A DNA stretch of 6,905 nucleotides from Candidatus Thorarchaeota archaeon (GTDB lineage: Archaea; Asgardarchaeota; Thorarchaeia; Thorarchaeales; Thorarchaeaceae): NCBI GenBank assembly GCA_029856425.1, contig JAHQWZ010000099.1, forward strand, positions 1-6,905, given 5' to 3'. Each line of letters begins with the position of its first letter. The first letter of the stretch is position 1. Both the position numbers and the translations under genes were made by a program. The notes beneath the pieces are model-generated. The model was not told the DNA's origin and did not search any database. It saw only the letters and a program-made list of their open reading frames with translations. Below, piece after piece: positions 1 to 6,007 of this stretch.

Positions 1-68
1 GCAATAATTAGGATTGGCACAAGTGATACAACTACGAAAGTTATCACAATACGCTTGCTGATTTCCAT
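1..68 (-). CDS. N-terminus of a putative membrane protein, possibly a sensor kinase or transducer (partial)
   Basis: Only the first 22 codons and two bases are in the window; the rest lies beyond the left edge. The reading frame opens with ATG at 68-66 and gives a short charged start (MEISKR) followed by an uninterrupted hydrophobic run of about 16 residues, IVITFVVVSLVPILII. This looks like a first transmembrane helix with a positively charged, cytoplasmic N-terminus. The SLVP pattern near the end of the helix is common at the start of sensor histidine kinases and methyl-accepting transducers with an extracellular sensing domain, but 22 residues cannot prove that. The start is well supported: GGAGGT at 80-75 lies 6 bases upstream of the ATG. 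The gap to the stop codon of the upstream minus-strand gene is only 46 bp and I see no TATA box in it, so co-transcription with that gene is likely. Confidence 0.6.
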   Translation of the reverse strand, partial: MEISKRIVITFVVVSLVPILII

Positions 69-74
69 TGCGCT

Positions 75-80
75 ACCTCC
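75..80 (-). promoter_or_regulatory. Shine-Dalgarno site of the partial membrane-protein gene
   Basis: On the minus strand the sequence reads GAGAGGAGGTAGCGCA directly before ATG. GGAGGT is a full match to the core anti-Shine-Dalgarno complement and the spacing is 6 bases. This site fixes the start of a gene that is too short in the window to be recognised from its protein alone. Confidence 0.8.
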
Positions 81-114
81 TCTCGATTAACACGGTTCGT
101 TTCCATTGTTCAAT

Positions 115-1584
115 CTACGCCTCTAGTTCCTTTTGAAATGTATTCAGAAATTCTCTGATACTCTGATCTTTAGATAAGGTGAAAACGCCGTCCATAAGGG
201 TTCCTTCAATTAATCCCTCACCAAGCAGAATAATCAGGGTTCTGCGCAATATCTCGCGAGGCACCCCTGTTTCTTTTTCTACGAGTTCAATATCCAAGCT
301 GGCTTTTTTATCAAGGATCTCATTGGCCATCCTGATTGCAGCCTGTGTTTCCGCCTTTGAAGGCTTAAGTTTCATTTTGGATTTCTTCTCCACAGTTCGG
401 ACGAACACATCTCTGTTGAAGTAGCCATCAAGCAAATCCTTCTCAATCATTGTCTGGATGCTTCTTCTCAGATTGTAAGCTGTTGGTCTAGGAAGGGTCT
501 TCCTGAGAATCTTATCCAATTCCTTTAGCTGAATCTTGCTGTGTTTGGAAGTGATTGATTCTATACTGTCCTGCAGATATTCCTCAATCTTATATTCATC
601 AAGCATCTCAAGCTTCGCTCCGCATGCCGAACATTCTGTAGCCTCAGGAGAGGATGGTGCTCCGCAATTCCCGCATTTGATTGCTCGACGATACAGAGTC
701 ATCTTAGTTGACTCTAGCTTTTGAAGAGTCGCCTTCTCTGACTTTTTCGCTTTGACAGTGTCTTGAGCCTCCCAGAAAAGCAGATTCCGATCGCGGGTGC
801 TAACAACGAGATACGCCATATCAGACACATCATCCGGGATTCCAGTAGCCAATGCCTTGGGAGGAGCTGGAAGCATAATGGATGAAACTGCATTCCCATC
901 GATGTCCCATATCTGCAGCTGTGGAGAGTGATTTCCTGTGACGAATAACTTCCTCTTTCCAAAAGTCAATACACCAAAAACGGTTATGGTGTTACCAAGC
1001 TCAAGTCGCTTCAGTTCGTAGCCTGCTGCAGAGAGAATCAACACCGTGCCCTGTCTTTGAGCGATAACTACCTCCAACTCTGAGTCGTTTGTAATGTCCT
1101 CCAACCAGACATCGGATATCGCCTGCTCAACAGTGCGACTGAACAGTGCCGTCTGTTCATGGTTCCAAAGAATGACTCTCTTATTTTGGAGTGCCGCAAC
1201 AACCTCTGCCGCATCGTCTCCGTCAACATCTCTTGCATCACAAGCGATGACAGTACTCTCAAGCTCGTTCTTCCACAATGCTCTGCCTTTCTGATCCACT
1301 ACTAGGAGTTTCTTTCCAGCGCCTCCGACCAGTGCATCTTCCCCAGTGCTTTCAACATCAGCAACAGCTATACAACGGACCTTGCTGCTATACCCCCTAG
1401 ACGTCTTCAGAGACCCCGTAGTGTCATAAATCCGCAGTCTTTCTCCATAATCCAATGAAAAAACCTGTGCCCGGGCGTCTTTTTGCTGCCTCACATACAG
1501 GCTATAGGCATTTGCAGAAACAGGCACCCTTGCGACCTCGCGCAACCTCACTGTCGAACAAGCACCTTGGGAAGTTCTACTCAT
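115..1584 (-). CDS. Beta-propeller, zinc-ribbon and winged-helix fusion protein, function unknown
   Basis: A 489-residue soluble protein with no signal peptide or membrane helix. Residues about 1-275 look like a beta-propeller of WD40/FG-GAP type: repeated short strands, and acidic loop motifs of the VCBS/FG-GAP kind at about 75-81 (ADVESTG), 119-129 (DVDGDDAAEVV) and 163-173 (DITNDSELEVV), plus WD-like strand ends such as VILW (137-140) and LQIWDIDG (223-230). A lysine-rich linker follows (about 276-300). Then comes a zinc ribbon with Cys304, Cys307, Cys318 and Cys321 (CGNC-x10-CSAC). Residues about 330-489 are helical and contain two winged-helix-like units, ending in similar turn segments LLDGYFNRDVFV (384-395) and LIEGTLMDGVFTL (458-470). 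The second half suggests binding of nucleic acid or of a protein complex; the propeller suggests protein interaction. The specific role is unknown. The ATG at 1584 has no Shine-Dalgarno site; a GTG at 1551, with AGGTG 11 bases before it, is an alternative start that would remove 11 residues. It is divergent from the deacetylase gene. Confidence 0.85.
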   Translation of the reverse strand: MSRTSQGACSTVRLREVARVPVSANAYSLYVRQQKDARAQVFSLDYGERLRIYDTTGSLKTSRGYSSKVRCIAVADVESTGEDALVGGAGKKLLVVDQKGRALWKNELESTVIACDARDVDGDDAAEVVAALQNKRVILWNHEQTALFSRTVEQAISDVWLEDITNDSELEVVIAQRQGTVLILSAAGYELKRLELGNTITVFGVLTFGKRKLFVTGNHSPQLQIWDIDGNAVSSIMLPAPPKALATGIPDDVSDMAYLVVSTRDRNLLFWEAQDTVKAKKSEKATLQKLESTKMTLYRRAIKCGNCGAPSSPEATECSACGAKLEMLDEYKIEEYLQDSIESITSKHSKIQLKELDKILRKTLPRPTAYNLRRSIQTMIEKDLLDGYFNRDVFVRTVEKKSKMKLKPSKAETQAAIRMANEILDKKASLDIELVEKETGVPREILRRTLIILLGEGLIEGTLMDGVFTLSKDQSIREFLNTFQKELEA

Positions 1585-1588
1585 GTAT

Positions 1589-1598
1589 GCATATAAGG
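1589..1598 (+). promoter_or_regulatory. TATA-like box of the deacetylase gene, placed for a leaderless transcript
   Basis: The 36-bp gap between the two divergent genes contains GCATATAAGG. Its centre (about 1594) lies 27 bases upstream of the ATG at 1621, the usual archaeal distance from TATA box to transcription start. No Shine-Dalgarno sequence precedes the ATG (AACAACCCCATA). Both facts point to a transcript that begins at or within a base or two of the start codon. Read on the other strand, the same element (CTTATATGC) would start transcription near 1567, inside the annotated 5' end of the divergent gene. Confidence 0.55.
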
Positions 1599-1620
1599 AT
1601 GCGTAGAAAACAACCCCATA

Positions 1621-2700
1621 ATGAGTGCTTCTATCCCCAAATGTGAAGTAGGATTCATCTGGAGTCCAGAACTTGAAACATTTGACTTTGGTTCAAAACA
1701 TCCGATTCGTGTTGGTCGTTTTCAAATGGTGAAGGATTTCCTTGAGGAAACCAGATTCCTAGAACATCCGAATGTGAAAGTCATTAGACCTAGACCCTTA
1801 GCTGACTCACTTCTTCAGCGGATTCATTCTTCGGAATACCTGAAGAAGGTGCAAAGGATTTCAATAACAGGTGAAGGAGAGATCGATATCGACACTCCCG
1901 GCTTTAAAGGGATCTACGAAAATGCCAAGATAACAAGTGGTGCGACAGTAACTGGTATTGAGGCTATTATTTCTGGCAGAGTCAATCATTTCTATTCGCC
2001 AACAGGGGGTTTTCATCACGCACGCTATGAAACTGGAGGCGGTTTCTGCATATTCAATGATGTCGCAGCTTCAGTTTATCACCTCAAAGGCCAAGGCTAT
2101 GAGCGGATATTAATCGCCGATTTCGATGTACACCATGGAAATGGCACTCAGACATACTTCTACGATGATCCAGGAGTCATGCAAATCTCATTCCATGAAG
2201 ATCCTGAGTGGATGTATCCGCATGATGGCTTCATCGAAGACATTGGCGAAGGATCGGGACGGGGTTACAATGTCAACATGTGTTTCCCAATGGACTCTGG
2301 AGATGACGTATATCGCTATGCGTTTGATGAGATAGTACCCTCCCTCATCAATTTCTTCCAACCAGAGTTCATTCTTTTTCTTCCAGGATTTGATGGACAT
2401 TATGATGATCCTCTCACCCACATGAATTTGACAATGGATACTATTAGCTATGTTGCGGAGAAAATCCATGCTGCTGCTCATAGATGGGCGGATGGACGCC
2501 TAGGTGTTATTTCAGGCGGTGGTTATAATCGAGAGGTCTTTCGATATGGAGCTGGTGTAGTGATGTCTGTACTTACAGGTCGCAAGTATGAAATTCCCCC
2601 GCAGACTCCCCCCTTTGAGGACGATGAGGGCATATGGTCTGAGGTGAAAGAAAATACTCGGAAGGTTAAGGATTTGGTATTCTCAGCACTGGGGATATGA
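1621..2700 (+). CDS. Histone deacetylase/acetylpolyamine amidohydrolase-family Zn-dependent deacetylase
   Basis: A complete 359-residue arginase/deacetylase-fold enzyme that should remove acetyl groups from acetyl-lysine or acetyl-amine substrates. All hallmarks of the family are present in order: HPIR near residue 27; the His132-His133 pair (GGFHHA) that acts as general base and electrostatic catalyst; GGGFCIFNDVA (139-149), lining the substrate channel; DFDVHHGNGTQ (167-177), where Asp169 and His171 bind zinc; Asp258 in PGFDGHYDDPL as the third zinc ligand; and GGGYN (299-303), with Tyr302 as the oxyanion-stabilising residue. The length is normal for a single-domain enzyme. The DFDVHHGNGTQ and GFDGHYDDPL wording is nearer to class II HDAC and bacterial/archaeal AcuC or acetylpolyamine enzymes than to class I. 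There is no signal peptide, so it acts in the cytoplasm. The substrate (histone or Alba-type chromatin protein, acetyl-CoA synthetase, or polyamine) cannot be read from the sequence. It is a single-gene plus-strand unit flanked by minus-strand genes. Confidence 0.93.
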   Translation: MSASIPKCEVGFIWSPELETFDFGSKHPIRVGRFQMVKDFLEETRFLEHPNVKVIRPRPLADSLLQRIHSSEYLKKVQRISITGEGEIDIDTPGFKGIYENAKITSGATVTGIEAIISGRVNHFYSPTGGFHHARYETGGGFCIFNDVAASVYHLKGQGYERILIADFDVHHGNGTQTYFYDDPGVMQISFHEDPEWMYPHDGFIEDIGEGSGRGYNVNMCFPMDSGDDVYRYAFDEIVPSLINFFQPEFILFLPGFDGHYDDPLTHMNLTMDTISYVAEKIHAAAHRWADGRLGVISGGGYNREVFRYGAGVVMSVLTGRKYEIPPQTPPFEDDEGIWSEVKENTRKVKDLVFSALGI

Positions 2701-2703
2701 ACA

Positions 2704-2716
2704 AAACCTACGGTTT
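2704..2716. terminator. Small hairpin between the convergent deacetylase and methyltransferase genes
   Basis: The convergent genes end 7 bp apart. AAACC-TAC-GGTTT forms a perfect 5-bp stem with a 3-base loop over the methyltransferase stop codon. On the minus strand it runs into TTTTGTT just after the stop, which could serve as a weak T-rich archaeal termination signal. On the plus strand there is no T-run. The stem is short and may be chance. Confidence 0.25.
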
Positions 2717-3598
2717 CCAAAAGTGCAGCAAGTATTCGAAGGTGGTTGACAACGTGATATAATTGCTGGGCCAACCATAAATCCCTGCTTTGTTTACAAG
2801 GTTCCTTCTATCCCAGATGATCGTGTTCCTTAGTTCAAAACCTACGCTTTGGATTGCTTCTATGACATAGATGTGTGCTGGAATTCTGTTCCCCTTCCAC
2901 CAATAATCGGTGATATTTATCACACAGTGGCCTCTTTGGCGCATTAGGGGAAGAATTCCTTCGAAGATAGTGCCTAGAGTTTCAGCGTATTTTTTCACAT
3001 CCATTGTACCGAGATCTCTTGGATCATCTGAATATTGCTGTACTTCGAGATAGTGCTTGTCCTGTCTGAGGTCCCCACGAATACTCTTGTTTCGCCTTCT
3101 TCTATTCAACAAGTTGGCGTAGGGCGGCGAAGTTATGCAGAGTGAAACAATTTCATCTTCCAAATATTCCCCCACATTTAGTGCGTCATCGCATATTGCC
3201 AGCTGTGTCCCGTTGTTCTTCTCCTGAGGGCTAACTCTTTCATTTGAAAGCCTCACATACTCATCCTTCAAATCGAATCCGAGTGCATTTCTACCTGTGT
3301 CTTTAGCAGCGAGGAGTGTAGTACCACTTCCCACAAAGGGATCAATAATCAATTCTCCTCGATGTGTGAAAAGCTCTATGCACTTCTTTGGAAGCGCAAT
3401 TGGGAAGACTGCAGGATGAATCTTCTTATCTCGAATATCGCGTTTTTCATAGAAGAACTCCCAAACGGCGATTTGATTCTGCATCCACTCCTTCGCGGTT
3501 AGGCAATTGATGTGCTTAGGGGGACAGGCGCAAGTTCTCGAATGACTAATATCCAGCGGCTTTGTTATCTCATCTCTTGGCAATAGAATCACTAGCAA
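2708..3598 (-). CDS. Solitary amino-methyltransferase, DNA N4-cytosine/N6-adenine type
   Basis: A 296-residue S-adenosylmethionine-dependent methyltransferase. The SAM-binding motif DPFVGSGTT is at 86-94, followed by an acidic strand end GFDL (107-110). Upstream of it, IHPAVFPIALPKKCIELF (60-77) matches the helix that precedes motif I in DNA methyltransferases (motif X). The catalytic motif is TSPPY (156-160), the form usual in N4-cytosine enzymes. GHCVINITDYW (223-233) and NTIIWDRRN (258-266) correspond to later core strands. The motif order is X-I-IV, as in gamma-type or permuted enzymes, and the space for a target-recognition domain is small, limited to the basic stretch NRRRRNKSIRGD (165-176) and nearby residues. 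No restriction endonuclease is beside it, so it looks like an orphan methylase; an RNA target cannot be excluded. The start is uncertain: the longest frame begins with TTG at 3598, with GTG at 3592 and TTG at 3583 as alternatives and no Shine-Dalgarno site. The N-terminus holds a cysteine cluster, CACPPKHINC (23-32). Confidence 0.85.
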   Translation of the reverse strand: MLVILLPRDEITKPLDISHSRTCACPPKHINCLTAKEWMQNQIAVWEFFYEKRDIRDKKIHPAVFPIALPKKCIELFTHRGELIIDPFVGSGTTLLAAKDTGRNALGFDLKDEYVRLSNERVSPQEKNNGTQLAICDDALNVGEYLEDEIVSLCITSPPYANLLNRRRRNKSIRGDLRQDKHYLEVQQYSDDPRDLGTMDVKKYAETLGTIFEGILPLMRQRGHCVINITDYWWKGNRIPAHIYVIEAIQSVGFELRNTIIWDRRNLVNKAGIYGWPSNYITLSTTFEYLLHFWKP

Positions 3599-3615
3599 GC
3601 AAGGAGAATTGACAT

Positions 3616-3639
3616 TTGGTCGTTTCGACCAAGGTCGAA
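3616..3639. repeat. Overlapping inverted repeats after the corrinoid-protein gene
   Basis: In the 46-bp gap between the corrinoid-protein stop and the methyltransferase start, TTGGTCG-TTT-CGACCAA (3616-3632) is a perfect 7-bp stem with a 3-base loop. The right arm also pairs with a second copy of GGTCG: TTCGACC-AA-GGTCGAA (3624-3639). The two hairpins share the CGACC arm, so they cannot both form. Further GGTC copies lie at 3643-3646 and 3648-3651. No T-run follows on the minus strand, so it is not a classical intrinsic terminator; it could be an RNA switch, a processing site or a protein-binding operator. Confidence 0.5.
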
Positions 3640-3644
3640 GTAGG

Positions 3645-4268
3645 TCAGGTCGTGAAGTCCTTGGCTATTTCCACCGCACTCACAGCATCTCTTCCGAATG
3701 CATCCGCCCCTGTGCGATCCACGACTTCCTGATTGACATCACATCCGCCTATCATCACCTTGACCTTGCCACGGATTCCTGCTGTGCTCAATGCTTCAAT
3801 TGTTTCACGCATGACATCATGTGTGGTTGTAATAAGCCCGCTCAATGCAAGGATTGTGGCTCCTGTTTCCTTTATTTTGGCAACGAATGTTTCCGGAGCG
3901 ACATCCACACCCAAATCATAAACCTCAAAGCCATTCGACTTTAGAAACGCAATAACGAGATTCTTTCCGATGTAATGTATATCTCCCTTGACGGTTCCTA
4001 TAACGACCTTGCCCTTCTTTTCTCCTGACTGAGTTTTTAGTAGCTTGGGCTGCAAGATTTCCAAGGCTTTGTTGAAGATGTCTGCTGACATCACAAGCTC
4101 AACAAGAAAATACTCGTTTTCCGAGAACCTTTTGCCCACAATATCCATTCCCTCCTTTAGATTATCCAGGATCTGCATAGGTTCTCTGCCCTGTGCAATT
4201 TGCTTCTCAACGAGTTCTTGGACATTGTCTTCTTCTAGCTCAGCTAATGCGTGAGTGAGTTCATTCAT
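3645..4268 (-). CDS. Corrinoid (B12-binding) methyl-carrier protein, MtbC/MtaC/MetH-cobalamin-domain family
   Basis: A 207-residue two-domain cobalamin protein. Residues about 1-80 form the helical cap domain (B12-binding-2 type) that covers the methyl group. Residues about 86-205 are the Rossmann-like B12-binding domain. The signature is complete: DIHYIG (96-101), where His98 is the lower axial cobalt ligand; SGL (143-145) 41 residues later; and GG (174-175) after a further 28, which matches the DxHxxG-41-SxL-26/28-GG pattern exactly. The family carries a methyl group on cobalt between a substrate methyltransferase and a pterin- or thiol-directed methyltransferase. Its neighbours, an MtrH-like methyltransferase and a RACo-type activator, fit this. 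A longer frame starts at TTG 4307, but ATG 4268 is preferred: it begins at the usual family N-terminus (MNELTHALAELEED) and has GGTG 8 bases upstream. The methyl donor is unknown. The residue after the GG pair is Cys176. Confidence 0.92.
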   Translation of the reverse strand: MNELTHALAELEEDNVQELVEKQIAQGREPMQILDNLKEGMDIVGKRFSENEYFLVELVMSADIFNKALEILQPKLLKTQSGEKKGKVVIGTVKGDIHYIGKNLVIAFLKSNGFEVYDLGVDVAPETFVAKIKETGATILALSGLITTTHDVMRETIEALSTAGIRGKVKVMIGGCDVNQEVVDRTGADAFGRDAVSAVEIAKDFTT

Positions 4269-4276
4269 AGTACATA

Positions 4277-4280
4277 CACC
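4277..4280 (-). promoter_or_regulatory. Shine-Dalgarno site that favours the ATG start of the corrinoid protein
   Basis: GGTG on the minus strand lies 8 bases before ATG 4268. It is a modest match, but the TTG at 4307 that would open a longer frame adds 13 residues outside the family's normal N-terminus. Confidence 0.45.
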
Positions 4281-4368
4281 AATCCTGTTGAAAAGCCCAG
4301 CTGCCAATTCGCTTTACTGGCGTTGTCAAGGATTTCACTACATTTCTGCAAACTTCTCGAGCAGTCCG

Positions 4369-4378
4369 ACATATATGT
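4369..4378 (-). promoter_or_regulatory. TATA-like box upstream of the corrinoid-protein gene
   Basis: The 128-bp gap between the RACo-like gene and the corrinoid-protein gene contains ACATATATGT, a perfect 10-bp palindrome, preceded on the minus strand by the purine-rich GATGAA, which could be a TFB-recognition element. Initiation about 26 bases downstream, near 4347, would give a leader of about 80 bases. This suggests that the corrinoid protein can be transcribed separately, perhaps at a higher level than the activator. The palindrome means that the direction is not fixed by the box alone. Confidence 0.45.
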
Positions 4379-4391
4379 TTCATCATGTCGC

Positions 4392-4425
4392 CTCTGTCAG
4401 AGTGGCATTTTCGCCTCTAACAGAG
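4392..4425 (-). repeat. Imperfect direct repeat forming a hairpin over the RACo stop codon
   Basis: Two copies of a 15-base unit, TCGCCTCTGTCAGAG (4388-4402) and TCGCCTCTAACAGAG (4411-4425), differ at two positions and are offset by 23 bases. In the minus-strand RNA they can fold into one long hairpin: outer stem CTCTGT/ACAGAG, inner stem AGAG/CTCT, with GAAAAT in the apical loop region. Each copy also has its own small CTCT...AGAG stem. The structure spans the TGA stop at 4399-4397. No T-run follows, so a role in mRNA 3'-end formation or stability is only a guess. Confidence 0.45.
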
Positions 4426-6001
4426 TTGATCGAACAAAGATTTTGTCGAAGTTCTCATACCGTGCTAGCTCAAGGTAGTTGGTTTTCTTAACCACCTTCT
4501 CTATGAGTGTCCTCTCTCTGGTAGACAAGAGTAATCTCTTAGCGCCTTCTCCAGCTGCATTTCCAACGGGAATTACTCTTTCTTGGTCAATTGGAGGTAG
4601 AAGTCCGATGGCCAGGGCATTTCTTGGATCGATGTAGGTCCCAAAAGCACCGGCCAGCAACAACATATCAATGTCGGAAACCCCAATGCCTGCTGATTCC
4701 ATCAATATGCTAGCTCCGGCAAGAATGGCCCCCTTAGCCAGTTGCACCTGTCTAACGTCCTTTTGAGTGAAGACTATTCTCCGGTCCGCACCGTTCTCAT
4801 CTGGATCGGTAATTAAATAGGCTCTGCCTTCATCGGTTTCAACCACTCTTGTTGAGCCTTGCATCTGGCCTCCTACTTCTACAATACCAGAAGCTTTTAG
4901 CTGTGCAACAATATCCACAATAGCTGAGCCACACAAGCCCCTAGGGACTACGTTACCTATGACGTAAATCTTGGGCGCTTCATCAGGATTCGGGATTGAG
5001 ACGTGTTCTATCGCTCCTTCTTGCCCTCTCATTCCATGTTTTATTGTAGCACCCTCAAAGGCTGATCCTGCGGCAGCAGAGCAGCAGAACAGATCACCTC
5101 GCACTGAAAGAACTATCTCCCCATTGGTCCCAATATCAATACCAAGTACAATCTGGTCAGTCATATCTAATCGTTGTGACAAAATGAAGGCTGCAGTATC
5201 CCCCCCGACAAAACCTGCGATGTTTGGAGCGAAGTACGCACTAGCATCACGAGCAGTGGTGAGTCCCATCCCCTCGCTTTTCAGGTTCAGGGCATCACGG
5301 ATAACTGGCTCATACGGCGACCTTCCTAATGAGTGTGTATCCAATCCCAATAATAGGTGATGCATTGCAGGATTTCCTACAATTGAAAGCCTTGTAATTT
5401 CTTGAAAGCTAATATTGGCTGAGGATGCTAAATCCTTAATGAGTTCGTCCAACTTGCGTAGCACAATATCCTTGAGTGTCCTCTTCCCTTCCTCTTCTTT
5501 CTGTGCATGAGCTATTCGAGACATTACATCCTCGCCGTAGATAATTTGGGGGTTCAGAGAAGCGGCCTGTCCAATCTGGATTCCATTCTCCATATCCAAG
5601 AGGTAGGCAACGATTGTTGTAGTGCCCAAGTCAATAGCTATGCCTTTCTGGCCTGTAAGATCCTGGTCAATATTCCATTCCATTGAACTAGCCGTTCCGC
5701 CCATGAGTATCTTGGCTTGAGCCGCTTGCGGAATCACAACTCTTGTGTCTGTCTGTAATTCATGTTGACAAGCAAGTCGAATACCACGCAATCTGTCAAT
5801 CTCTGAAAGATGAGTAATATCAGCTTCTGATGGATTTGCAGCTGGTTCCACTGTCACAAAGCATTTCCCACATATGCCGCGCCCAGCGCACTCTGAAGAT
5901 ATCTGCAATCCCAACTCGCGTGCAGCATCCAAGATGGTATTCGATGCATCTATTTTTATTCGAAGTCCTGAGGGCTCAAAAACAGCAAGCTTCTTTGGCA
6001 A
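4397..6001 (-). CDS. RACo-type reductive activator of corrinoid proteins ([2Fe-2S] ferredoxin plus ASKHA ATPase, DUF4445)
   Basis: A 534-residue cytoplasmic enzyme that should reduce inactive Co(II) corrinoid to Co(I) at the cost of ATP. Residues 1-91 form a ferredoxin-like domain with Cys38, Cys44, Cys47 and Cys78 (C-x5-C-x2-C-x30-C) for a [2Fe-2S] cluster. After a linker (about 92-119) comes an ASKHA ATPase fold: phosphate-1 motif AIDLGTTT (122-129), phosphate-2 motif GIDIGTNGEI (287-296) and adenosine motif LLLAGAFG (447-454), closing with the family C-terminus (NAAGEGAKRLLLS, 481-493, and LELARYENF, 510-518). It appears shorter than well-studied bacterial RACo proteins, with little room for a separate middle domain. 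RamA-type activators of methanogens instead carry C-terminal 4Fe-4S clusters, which are absent here. The start is TTG, supported by AGGAG 6 bases upstream that overlaps the stop of the mtrH-like gene, so translation is probably coupled. Its likely client is the corrinoid protein encoded downstream. Confidence 0.92.
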   Translation of the reverse strand: MPKKLAVFEPSGLRIKIDASNTILDAARELGLQISSECAGRGICGKCFVTVEPAANPSEADITHLSEIDRLRGIRLACQHELQTDTRVVIPQAAQAKILMGGTASSMEWNIDQDLTGQKGIAIDLGTTTIVAYLLDMENGIQIGQAASLNPQIIYGEDVMSRIAHAQKEEEGKRTLKDIVLRKLDELIKDLASSANISFQEITRLSIVGNPAMHHLLLGLDTHSLGRSPYEPVIRDALNLKSEGMGLTTARDASAYFAPNIAGFVGGDTAAFILSQRLDMTDQIVLGIDIGTNGEIVLSVRGDLFCCSAAAGSAFEGATIKHGMRGQEGAIEHVSIPNPDEAPKIYVIGNVVPRGLCGSAIVDIVAQLKASGIVEVGGQMQGSTRVVETDEGRAYLITDPDENGADRRIVFTQKDVRQVQLAKGAILAGASILMESAGIGVSDIDMLLLAGAFGTYIDPRNALAIGLLPPIDQERVIPVGNAAGEGAKRLLLSTRERTLIEKVVKKTNYLELARYENFDKIFVRSTLLEAKMPL

Positions 6002-6007
6002 ATGAAT

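Noticed and set aside
47..106. Short upstream frame (ATG at 106) overlapping the start of the partial membrane-protein gene
   Set aside because: It has about 20 codons and no ribosome site of its own; the strong GGAGGT is placed for the ATG at 68 instead.
2188..2481. A 97-codon open frame on the minus strand
   Set aside because: It lies inside the deacetylase gene in antisense, with no motif or ribosome site.
3616..3639. Intrinsic (rho-independent type) terminator after the corrinoid gene
   Set aside because: The stems are good, but the minus-strand sequence after them (ATGTCAATTCTCC) has no T-run; it is kept as a structured element of unknown role.
3609..3944. A 111-codon cysteine-rich open frame on the plus strand
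   Set aside because: It overlaps the corrinoid-protein gene in antisense; the cysteine pairs come from the complement of the coding codons and do not form a convincing metal-binding pattern.
4269..4307. TTG start that would lengthen the corrinoid protein by 13 residues
   Set aside because: The extra residues do not resemble the family N-terminus, and the ATG at 4268 has a suitable ribosome site.
4971..5360. A 129-codon open frame on the plus strand
   Set aside because: It is antisense to the ATPase core of the RACo-type gene and looks like a shadow frame.
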